DNA of 64,000 nt from Hippasteria phrygiana. Its lineage: Eukaryota; Echinodermata; Asteroidea; Valvatida; Goniasteridae. The notes under the pieces are model-generated. The model ran no database searches. It was not told the DNA's origin and saw nothing but the letters and a program-made list of their open reading frames with translations. The stretch lies in contig JAZGUH010000001.1 in assembly GCA_037893225.1 (NCBI GenBank), positions 372,001 to 436,000 of the forward strand, given 5' to 3'. Numbering within the stretch: position 1 is the stretch's first letter; each line of letters begins with the position of its first letter. Made by a program: the position numbers and the translations under genes. Below are positions 26,401 to 38,400 of this stretch, one piece after another.

Positions 26401-29400
26401 TTGGTAGATATGCCCTAACGTGCGGGATGAATTAGACTACTTCCCGCACCATACGTTATATTCTAATCCTGTATTAGAAGTCCGAAGGACAACGGAAGGA
26501 CCGATAACGAGTCTAAATCAGTCCACACATAAATTCACAACGCGCTACAAAATACCCACGGTTATCGCCTTCCCAGAATTCTTATGTTATCTTATTGCTT
26601 TTCGCTAAATTTTGAAATGGGCCTTATTTCACACTGGAATGAGCCACGATCATTTCCGCTTGCAGTAAGGTCGACCAAAATACAATGTATGACTTGTCTT
26701 ATGCTTGCTGTCATAGGAGGTTGCTAAACACGCAAAATTGTGCTTTAAGTTAATGAATAGCCTCCAGATGACAAACATTTTACTCAAGCAGAAACATTTT
26801 TGCCGCCCAACTAATACTTTGCAAGAGATATAAGCTTCACATCTCGATTGGTTTTTCAGATATTGAGCCTGCAAGCGTGGAAAATTAATATTCATGAGGC
26901 CACAATTTAAAAACTACTGACGTCATCGCTTTAGGACAATCTACGCTATATGGCCTTTGTTGCGACAACTCAAGGGGACAACACGAGCTTTAACAGTATG
27001 AAATTAGGTGGGAAAGGGAGTTGAGTACAAACCTATGGCAAAAATGGCAGAAGAAAAATAGGAAAAAAAAAAATTCTTAACGAAAACAATAGCTGCTCCG
27101 CAGCGCTGCGTGCCAGAGCAGCTAATAAACATAATACATCAGGTATGATCTTGATTTGAAAGGGATTTGGCTGTATTTCGTTACTGGGACAACCGCATGA
27201 ACTCAACTTTTTTATTTTAATGTCGTTTTCGTTGCCCGTCGACATAACCGCAGTGCCGAGCCAAAAAAACGGCAGTTTATTTCAGCAAAAACTAGTGTAA
27301 TTTCAACATCAATCCCAATCGAAATAGTTTTAGTGGCGGCAATAAACCAAAATGACATTCTGGAGAAAATCCATAGAATCGGTCAGAGATTGAAAACCCA
27401 ATTCACATGTTGACCTCAGAAAATAGTGTTTCTGAGATTAAACATGTATCTCCTATAAAGGTGCATACAATTTTGACAAATATGTATCTCTCACATGACC
27501 TTGCAGTGTTTAGGAATGGGGAAAGCTCAGGAGAGTCAGTCATTTTTCTTTCAAACGTGTACGTTTGCTGCAGGGCGGTCCGCACATAGTTGTATTGTCT
27601 ATTGCTACCTGGTGACGTGGATGAAAAGGGTTCGGGATGTGCATGCATGGGTCGTATGGGAATAGGGTCCCCGGTTGAAAAAACACACAGGTACTCGGGT
27701 ACCTGTTAAAGAAAGCCAATCCCAAAAATTTAATCTCAGAAATTGCTGTCCATATTACTAGTGAAGGTCCACACGCTAAAACTACCACATCGATGCAAGT
27801 GTGTACAGTGATGAGCTCTATAGCTTTACAGTGTACACTGCATTTTCGCAAGTGTCATAAACGTTTATCTGTTTTGCTGTACCATGTACCCTGGTTTTCA
27901 TTTTGAAAATTCCTCGCAAATGACATTCAAAATGACAATTACCAAGTAATATTTTAATTCGGTACTCGATTCCATAATCTGGAACCGGTTCTTGACATTC
28001 GCGGTTGGGTACTTGGGTACCGGTTAAAAATGCACAGCCCTAGAAAAGGGTCAATAGTTTACCTGAGTTTCTGGCAGAAGTTACTGAGTGCTACTAGCGT
28101 TGCGTCTGTGAGGTGTGTGCAGCCCGATAGACATAGCGACTGTAGTTGCTTGCAACCTCTTGCAAGTCTTTGCATGCCTTCGTCTGTCATCAACTGAGAA
28201 TTAGAAATCAAAAATTCAAATTCTCTCATGAACCGGGGTTGTGGTACAGTTTAGAGGCACAAATCCTTGAAATGAATTCAAGTAGTGGCATGGTTTTATC
28301 GGCAATCATAGTTTATAAAAAAAACCTGTGTCATCAAACAACCAAAAGTTGGGCGTGATCCCTGGCTATACGGCATGAGTTTATGACTTCTGACTACCGC
28401 CCCCTGAACAAAGACACTGACAATATGGGAGAACGCCAACATAGGGCAAGATAGCTCACAGTTGGTACAGCACTGGTACGGTATCCCGCTCCTGCCAGTT
28501 TTTTTGTGTCTATACACGCTTCAAAAATTAAAAATTACCACCTGGCCGGATGACGTCTATACACGCAATCTCGGCATTTTCAATCCATTGTTGGGTTATT
28601 GTGTATGTTACGCTTGCCTGCACAAGCCTCTTGTGTCTGTTTCACTTGGCTGCACAAGCCGGCCTGTCACGCCAGCGCCCCATTATAACACCCGTACTCA
28701 AGGGGTTAATGGAGTCTGGTTTTGCTTTTTTTGCAGCAAATTCTTTAATCAGTTCAGATCGGATGACGTGTATACACGCAAAGGTTTGTAGGTATTCAGA
28801 ACGGATGACTGATAAACACTAACTCGATCAAGGCCGGTAATATCTGTCAGCGACCCGCTCGCAGCGAGTGAGGCCGGCAATATCAGGTTGCGCTACCCGC
28901 AGATTACAGCCTGATTCCACCTGAACCCGGCTGGCATCGAGCTTCGTGAAAAATAATCCCGCGGGTGGGTCCAAGTGAATGTCAAAATAATCCGGGCGTG
29001 AACTGGTTAAGAACAAGAGTCCAGCAAACAATAAAGATGCCATTTTTTTTTTTCACCCACCTTTTCAAAAAGAAAATCAGAAATTAAAAACATTGATCAT
29101 TCTAAAAGGCCACTGAAAACTGGAAAGTTTCAAGTGGAAAGCACTGCTATGAAATTGGCACCCTCTCAAAAAACTCGAATTCTGCAGCTGACACACAACT
29201 TTTGCTGTTCAACATTTAAAGATCGATATGACAGATTATTAGCTCCAGGTCAATGCTTTGATGACAACATCAGGGGCCAATTTCATAGAGCTGTTAAGCA
29301 CAAAAATTTGCTCAGCATGAAAATGTCTTGCTTAGTAAAAACAGGTTACCAGCCAAAAGTCCATGTAATTTTCATGCTAAGCAAACAACAGCTGAATACC

Positions 29401-32400
29401 AGTCAAAAGCAATATTCCACACATGGAAATCTGGTTGGTAATCCAGTTTTTATCAAGGAAGTATTTGCTTGCTAAGCAAATTTTTGTGCTTAACAGCTTT
29501 ATGAAATTGGCCCCCTGTGCCGTCAGGATTTGGTTAAAGACTTGATGACTCCTGGAGAAACTCACCGTGCAACCTTGAACATTCAGAGTTGTCAAGTGGG
29601 GACTGTGGCTTCCTAAATGCGTGAGGGAATCGTCTGTAAGCTGCAAGCCAAACCAAACACAAGGAAATTAGCATTCAATCCAACAAAAGTTTTACTCAAA
29701 AATGCAATTAAAAGGGCAAATATTTGGGCGGAGTCGATATTGTAAAAACAATTTGTCAGTGTGAGTGTTTTAGCCACAGGAACCATGGCTATTTCACTGA
29801 TATTCTAGTTTGCCTGAGAAAACTTTGCTGTGCTCAGCAACTTTGTAAACTCAACCACCCTATGGAGTAAAGCTGAAGACCATTCTTGACCAACATGTAT
29901 AAACATTGACTTGCATAAACAACTCCCGGTTGTAGTTACACATTTCAAAGAGCAAGCCGAATTGGTTAGCCAGTTCATAAATAAAGACCACTGTCACCAG
30001 CCTTAAGCCATGTCCGAATTAGGGAATTTGTGGCTACGGCTTCAGTTTTTGCCACTGGTGCACTACGCTGAATAGCTCTAGCTATAAACAAAAAAAGCCA
30101 GTTTCGTACAAGGTCTTATTTTTCTACATAGTTCACTAAAGCCTTCAGATGCACGATACTTTAACTGTCTCTTGAACAGCTTTAAGAGGTTCTGATTTGC
30201 CTTTAAAACATTAGGCCTGCTAATTTTGTTGATTTGTATATTTCAGGACAATCCAGTCAGTTAGCCGTTTGCAGTAGTTTAATTCATCTTCACAGTTCTG
30301 ATTCTGCTGAACTCAAATATCTGCCTGGCAGAATCAGCTTATTAGCCCAAATGTTTTAGAATGCTTCTGAATTGAAATTCACTTGGCAAGTAATAAAGCG
30401 GTGTTCTCAATGGACTTTTTGGGGGCAATCTAATAACCGAGTTTCCCCGGTTCTTTTCAGAACCACACAAACTCACAAAAGAGATAAGTTTCACATGGTG
30501 CTACCGCAAACCCTTACCACATTGCTAGCTTCACCATGCAAACCTTCAAATCTGATCCAATCTACCACTACTTTCCTGTAAAGTAACAAAATTAAGTCTG
30601 ATAGGAACGGACGAGGAACTAAAATCCCTGCTACATGTAAATTACTGCAGCCATGATGTTAACTAACAGTCGGACAAAGGCCACCCAGCCAGAGTAGTTT
30701 TACAGGGACAAGGATTACTGGTACGTTTAATGGGAATACCCCAGCCACACACAGCAAACTTAACAGTCCGTCCCTGCATACAGCAAGGTCTTGCTCTGTG
30801 GTCTATATAAACAAAAGTTTAAAGATGAAGTTGATTGCTGAGAGAAGTCTGCGTCATTTTATATTTTTATCAGGCAAAAAAGAGGAAATTCAAATCTTTC
30901 CAAGACTTTGTACAGTGTTTGTCTATTTTTAATGGCACACATGGGTAGCAAAAAAATGAGGAAATCAGCTGATCCGAGGAAAAGTTGCACGCCTGTTTTA
31001 TGTAGATTGCGTATTGTAAAATCAAACAGCAAATTATTTCTGCCATGAAATAATAAAAAAAAGTGACTTTTGAGAGCTGTTTTTATCAAATCCCCTCTAG
31101 CACAGCACAGCCCGCTGGTGCCATTTGTCTAAAAGTCATCGCTGCGGGCAACAAACAAATCGAACTTCATAGGACGAACTCCCCTTTTGTGCCTAGTGCT
31201 AGACACAAAAGGGGAGTTCGTCCTATGACGTCAAATTGTTTGTTACCCGCAGCGACGACTTTTAGACAAATGGCACCAATGGGCTGGAAGGGACTTGTTA
31301 AAAAATAGCTCTCAAAAGTCACCTTTTTGGGGATTTCTTTGCAGAAATAATTTACTGTTTGATTTTACAATATGCAAACCACATAAAAATGAAAAATGAC
31401 GCAGACTTCTCTCACCACTGAACTTCCTCTTTAAGTGGGAAAGGTTGTGCAAAAGGAATGCCGACAGCTAGTCACAACTTCCTGCATGGTGAAGTAAGGA
31501 ACAATCAAATGGGAACACTGGGGGTGTGCATTTACGTGTAGTACGGGAATCGGGTACCGACTGAAAAAAAGCATGAGTACCCGGGTACCCGTTAAAGAAA
31601 GCCAATCCCAGAAATTTAATCTTGGAAATTGCTGTTCATAGTGTTCGTAAAGGTCCGCACGTTCATGCAGCAACATGCAAGTGTACAGTGAGCTCAAAAG
31701 CTTTACGGTGTAAATTGCAATTTCTCAAGCATCCTAAACGTTCATATGATTTGTTTTTCCATGTGCCCTGGTTTTGATTTTGAAAATTCCCCACAAATAT
31801 GTTAATTCAGTTACGGATACTCGATTCCATAATCTGGAACCGGTCCCCGACATTAGCGGTCAGGTACTCGGGTACCTGACTTGGATGCATAGTCCTAGGG
31901 AGCACGGCTTAAAGTTTCCGACAGAATCTTTTCTGCTTGACTGCTCCATAAAATATAGCCCCTACTGGCCCAAAAATGAGTGCAGAAAGCAGCAGCATAA
32001 TGGGGTCAGACATGGAAAACATGACACTACCCCATATCAAGTTAGAACTACCCTCCCTTTACTTACTTGATGGCATCCTTTACAGATTAGCACAGCTAGC
32101 TTTGGGCACCCCCTAGCCAATGCCTCGATACCGTTGTCTGAAAGGCCACACCACGACACGTTGAGATAGTTGAGATTGTGGCATCCATCACTGCAACGGA
32201 AACCAGGGTTTATGCTGAAAACTGTAATACCTTCTATGGTTTGGAGTAACCCTTCCAAAGTTTGAATAAAAACCTCTCAAACATAATAGAATGATGGAAC
32301 TGAATTGGTCAGCCAACACTGGCAAGCTCAGTGGTCGAGTGGCTAACCTCTCTATTACGGACGATGGCCATAGCTGCGGTTTTTGAAAAAGACAACCTGG

Positions 32401-35400
32401 CCGGTTGTCCTTTATACGAACAGGAATACGTGCATTCCTGCGCATACTCAATCCATTCCTGTTTCAACTATATTGATATTGAATGGGATTGTAATGAATA
32501 GATCTTTTTCAAACAAAGCTTTGATTCACGCAAAAAAAGGGGGTCCAAGTGCGATGAATAGGACCACTCTATTCAACGTGGTGCCTATTATTTGTGTTTA
32601 TGCTTGGCTGCACAACCCGTTCTTGGCATTCCAGTCCCCATCAATAACAGCCGGGTGCAAGGGGTTAAGATGTCTGTGGGTTTGGGTAAGCCCTTCTCAC
32701 AAGGAAAGGCATGAAGAAAGGCACGAAGGAAAGCATTCGTTTACAAAAATGCCGTTACTTCACACCTGGTTTGGAATAACTGTGGCAGTTCTAGGGGCCA
32801 GTCTAAGAATATTGTTACGTATGGGACATTCAGTAACCTTCTTCAAACAAGTAAGAGTGTTTCTTGGTCATCTGCAAGGAGAGCACTCACAAGAGCTTAT
32901 ATGGAATGATGAAATTAAAGAAAATAGGTTGCGTTTATACATGGGACTTCAAGGGAACCTGTTCTTGAACTTACCCCTAGCAGTTCTATAGACTAACCCA
33001 CCGACTAAAACATGGACCAGTATTGCGGCACTGTCTAGGCATTTTTAGAGTCAAGTGTCAATTTTTCTAAGCACTTCATGCCCCATTGATATGTGCCTGG
33101 ACTTTAACCCCTTGAGCATGGTATTTTACGGGAGGTGTTGGGGTGTTGCAGCGGTTCTGTCAGCCAAATCGAACCGCTACAATGTGTTTGTGCAGTCACG
33201 CATGACATACACAGTAATCCAACAATAGATTGAAACTGCACAAACAGTGGTGTCATCCGGCCTGGCGACACTGTTTTTTTGCGCCCTATGGCGTCATCCG
33301 TACGCAAGGGGTAAAGAATACCTGTGACATGCGCAGAGGCGCGAAACCACCCTGACAGACCTTTAACAACAGCGGTCGCTGGATCAAAGTATTACTGGCA
33401 GTGGCCGTACTCAAATACTGTTAAACACTAAACTGCATATATGTACATGTTCTGTATATATGTTAGAGGACAAGAAGAGAAAGAAAATACAAAGGAATCT
33501 TTCTTGTCCTTGGGAGTCGGTCTTTTGTTAAAATCGGTCCTCGGGCGTAAAAATAAAGTCTATGGGGTTGTGTTATATTAAAGGAACAATAGGAAACACA
33601 AAGCATTGTTCTCAGAAGTATTGGGAAAGTACGACTGTATGAACAGTCAAATTCAACCCACAAACACTCACTAACACACAGTCCTGTTTTTCTATACTAC
33701 TGAGGACAATGCTTTGTGTTTCCTATTGTTCCTTTACTTAAAAAAAATCCCATAGACTAAGCACGTTTTTTTACGTCCGAGGACCGATTTTAACAAAAGA
33801 CCGACTCCCGAGGACAAGAAAGATTCCTTTGTATTTTCTTTCTCCTCTTGTCCTCGAACGTAATACAGTACATGTACAGGCATACACATCCTCAAACTTT
33901 GGGTTTGTGGGGTACTTGCATTATGCTCCCATTATCCCTGATCTTTAGAATTTCTCCTGTGGGGTACTGTTACACAAAGACCAACTTGTGGGGTACCATT
34001 GTTCCCATTGTGTGAGTACCCCACAAGGCTCTCCTTACAGGAACACACACAAAGACTGGCTTGTGGGGTACAATTGTTCCCAATGTGTGGGTACCCCACA
34101 AGGCTCTCTATACAGGAACACACCAGTTTGTTCCTGGAGCATACCGAGGTCTTCCCATTATCTTTCTGACTCCTTTTGTTTGTACTTTTTTTGACAGCTT
34201 TGCCAATCGAGGACCTATTGTCCTCACATGTAGTTCTTTTCTTGAATAGCACCGCATACAAACCTACACAAGTCAGGTTAGTTACCTTAGGAATTTGAGT
34301 GCCTGATCTGTGATGGACGTGCACGAGTCTAGCTTGAGTCGATGGAGTTTGCTGCAGTACTTGCTCAGGCTAATGGCGGTCTTGTCCGATATCTTCTTGC
34401 AGTCGCTCATTTTGAGGACTTCTATATTTCGGCAATTCTGTGCAAATGTGCTGTTAAAGACGAGAAAAATGCAACAACAACAACAAAATGAGATCAAGTG
34501 AATTTGTCCACAATGCAGGCGAATTGGGAGATGTGCTCCCACTATTTTCACAAATGGAAACAAAACACCCAATATCACAACCATGATTTTTATGGTTGCG
34601 TGGTAGGTAAACTCCTTTTACCTCCCAAACTTAAGAGATTGTATGCTAAATGGTTTGTATCTGTAAAAGTTTCTGGAATGAACAGCATGACGGATCGTCA
34701 AGTATGCATCCCTTTTTCCCCAACAATTTAAAACACATTTAACTTCCCAGCCAGAAAATTTAAGAATTGAAAAACTTCTCCCTTTCCATGTCTGGATCTG
34801 CCGCTGTCTGTTTGTTCGTGCAGCTTATGTCGTGAGTGCTCACACTGTTTTCACTGTACCGCTAGGCCGAACGGGATCTTCAACCATCCATGCTTGGCGT
34901 GGACTGGAACAACCCTCCCAAAAAATCCTGATTTCACCAATTTGTCTGAAAACAGATAAATTGTTCATCTCCCCATCCCCTCACTGCCATTCCCCCTAAA
35001 AAGGAAGCAACTTACTTGAGTTCATCATCTGTGACATTCTGGCAGATAAATTATTTATGTCCAATACCTCCTTCCATTTCCACCCTCCTCCTCCTCCCCC
35101 ACCCCCTCCCCTGCTTCCCCCCTCTGCTTCCCCCCTCTGCTTCCCCCTCTGCTTCCCCCTCTGCTTCCCCCTCTGCTTCCCCCCTCTGCTTCCCCCCTCT
35201 GCTTCCCCCTCTGCTTCCCCCCTCTGCTTCCCCCTCTGCTTCCCCCTCTGCTTCCCCCTCTGCTTCCCCCTCTGCTTCCCCCCTCTGCTTCCCCCTCTGC
35301 TTCCCCCCTCTGCTTCCCCCTCTGCTTCCCCCCTCTGCTTCCCCCTCTGCTTCCCCCTCTGCTTCCCCCTCTGCTTCCCCCTCTGCTTCCCCCCTCTGCT

Positions 35401-38400
35401 TCCCCCTCTGCTTCCCCCCTCTGCTTCCCCCTCTGCTTCCCCCTCTGCTTCCCCCTCTGCTTCCCCCTCTGCTTCCCCCTCTGCTTCCCCCCTCTGCTTC
35501 CCCCCTCTGCTTCCCCACTCTGCTTCCCCCCTCTGCTTCCCCCCTCTGCTTCCCCCCTCTGCTTCCCCACTCTGCTTCCCCCTCTGCTTCCCCCCTCTGC
35601 TTCCCCACTCTGCTTCCCCCTCTGCTTCCCCCTCTGCTTCCCCCCTCTGCTTCCCCCCTCTGCTTCCCCCTCTGCTTCCCCCCTCTGCTTCCCCCTCTGC
35701 TTCCCCCTCTGCTTCCCCCCTCTGCTTCCCCCTCTGCTTCCCCACTCTGCTTCCCCCTCTGCTTCCCCCCTCTGCTTCCCCACTCTGCTTCCCCCCTCTG
35801 CTTCCCCCCTCTGCTTCCCCCCTCTGCTTCCCCACTCTGCTTCCCCCTCTGCTTCCCCCCTCTGCTTCCCCACTCTGCTTCCCCCTCTGCTTCCCCCTCT
35901 GCTTCCCCCTCTGCTTCCCCCCTCTGCTTCCCCACTCTGCTTCCCCCCTCTGCTTCCCCCTCTGCTTCCCCCTCTGCTTCCCCCTCTGCTTCCCCCCTCT
36001 GCTTCCCCCCTCTGCTCCCCCCCTCTGCTTCCCCCCTCTGCTTCCCCCCTCTGCTTCCCCCTCTGCTTCCCCCTCTGCTTCCCCCCTCTGCTTCCCCCTC
36101 TGCTTCCCCCTCTGCTTCCCCCCTCTGCTTCCCCCCTCTGCTTCCCCCCTCTGCTTCCCCCCTCTGCTTCCCCCTCTGCTTCCCCCTCTGCTTCCCCCTC
36201 TGCTTCCCCCCTCTGCTTCCCCCCTCTGCTTTCCCCCTCTGCTTCCCCCCTCTGCTTCCCCCTCTGCTTCCCCCTCTGCTTCCCCCCTCTGCTTCCCCCT
36301 CTGCTTCCCCACTCTGCTTCCCCCTCTGCTTCCCCCCTCTGCTTCCCCACTCTGCTTCCCCCCTCTGCTTCCCCCCTCTGCTTCCCCCCTCTGCTTCCCC
36401 CTCTGCTTCCCCACTCTGCTTCCCCCTCTGCTTCCCCCCTCTGCTTCCCCACTCTGCTTCCCCCTCTGCTTCCCCCTCTGCTTCCCCCCTCTGCTTCCCC
36501 CCTCTGCTTCCCCCTCTGCTTCCCCCCTCTGCTTCCCCCTCTGCTTCCCCCCTCTGCTTCCCCCCTCTGCTTCCCCCCTCTGCTTCCCCCTCTGCTTCCC
36601 CACTCTGCTTCCCCCTCTGCTTCCCCCCTCTGCTTCCCCCCTCTGCTTCCCCCCTCTGCTTCCCCCCTCTGCTTCCCCACTCTGCTTCCCCACTCTGCTT
36701 CCCCCTCTGCTTCCCCCCTCTGCTTCCCCACTCTGCTTCCCCCTCTGCTTCCCCCTCTGCTTCCCCCCTCTGCTTCCCCACTCTGCTTCCCCCCTCTGCT
36801 TCCCCCCTCTGCTTCCCCCCTCTGCTTCCCCCCTCTGCTTCCCCCTCTGCTTCCCCACTCTGCTTCCCCCTCTGCTTCCCCCCTCTGCTTCCCCCTCTGC
36901 TTCCCCCCTCTGCTTCCCCCCTCTGCTTCCCCACTCTGCTTCCCCCCTCTGCTTCCCCCCTCTGCTTCCCCCCTCTGCTTCCCCCTCTGCTTCCCCACTC
37001 TGCTTCCCCCTCTGCTTCCCCCCTCTGCTTCCCCACTCTGCTTCCCCCTCTGCTTCCCCCCTCTGCTTCCCCCCTCTGCTTCCCCCTCTGCTTCCCCCCT
37101 CTGCTTCCCCCTCTGCTTCCCCCTCTGCTTCCCCCCTCTGCTTCCCCCCTCTGCTTCCCCCCTCTGCTTCCCCCTCTGCTTCCCCACTCTGCTTCCCCCT
37201 CTGCTTCCCCCCTCTGCTTCCCCACTCTGCTTCCCCCCTCTGCTTCCCCCCTCTGCTTCCCCCCTCTGCTTCCCCCTCTGCTTCCCCACTCTGCTTCCCC
37301 CTCTGCTTCCCCCCTCTGCTTCCCCACTCTGCTTCCCCCTCTGCTTCCCCCTCTGCTTCCCCCCTCTGCTTCCCCCCTCTGCTTCCCCCCTCTGCTTCCC
37401 CACTCTGCTTCCCCCCTCTGCTTCCCCCTCTGCTTCCCCCTCTGCTTCCCCCTCTGCTTCCCCCCTCTGCTTCCCCCCTCTGCTTCCCCCCTCTGCTTCC
37501 CCCTCTGCTTCCCCCCTCTGCTTCCCCCCTCTGCTTCCCCCCTCTGCTTCCCCCTCTGCTTCCCCCTCTGCTTCCCCCCTCTGCTTCCCCCTCTGCTTCC
37601 CCCTCTGCTTCCCCCCTCTGCTTCCCCCCTCTGCTTCCCCCCTCTGCTTCCCCCTCTGCTTCCCCCTCTGCTTCCCCCCTCTGCTTCCCCCCTCTGCTTC
37701 CCCCCTCTGCTTCCCCCTCTGCTTCCCCCTCTGCTTCCCCCCTCTGCTTCCCCCTCTGCTTCCCCACTCTGCTTCCCCCTCTGCTTCCCCCCTCTGCTTC
37801 CCCACTCTGCTTCCCCCCTCTGCTTCCCCCCTCTGCTTCCCCCTCTGCTTCCCCACTCTGCTTCCCCCTCTGCTTCCCCCCTCTGCTTCCCCACTCTGCT
37901 TCCCCACTCTGCTTCCCCCTCTGCTTCCCCCCTCTGCTTCCCCCCTCTGCTTCCCCCCTCTGCTTCCCCCTCTGCTTCCCCCCTCTGCTTCCCCCTCTGC
38001 TTCCCCCCTCTGCTTCCCCCCTCTGCTTCCCCCCTCTGCTTCCCCCCTCTGCTTCCCCCCTCTGCTTCCCCCTCTGCTTCCCCCCTCTGCTTCCCCCTCT
38101 GCTTCCCCCTCTGCTTCCCCCCTCTGCTTCCCCCCTCTGCTTCCCCCTCTGCTTCCCCCCTCTGCTTCCCCCCTCTGCTTCCCCCCTCTGCTTCCCCCCT
38201 CTGCTTCCCCCTCACCCTCCCCCCAAACACCCCCCCCCCCCACCTCCAAAAAAAAGGAGAACAAAAAAGAAGCAACTTACTTGAGTGCATCATCTGTGAC
38301 ATTCTGACAGCCATAAAGGCTTAGGTTCTTTAGGAAGCCCCCACATCGTTTGGAAATATGTTCAACCACTTTTCCCTGAAAGAAAGAAAACAAAGAAAAT

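Noticed and set aside
38277..38300. CRISPR-like array reading of the regular 12/13-bp repeats
   Set aside because: No spacers, unit too short, and the genome is clearly eukaryotic with spliced genes.
34996..38324. Open frames of about 900-1100 codons on both strands across the CTTCCCC array
   Set aside because: Stop-free only because the 12/13-bp units contain no stop codons. Several overlapping frames on both strands are equally open, and the translations are low-complexity repeats in an intron.
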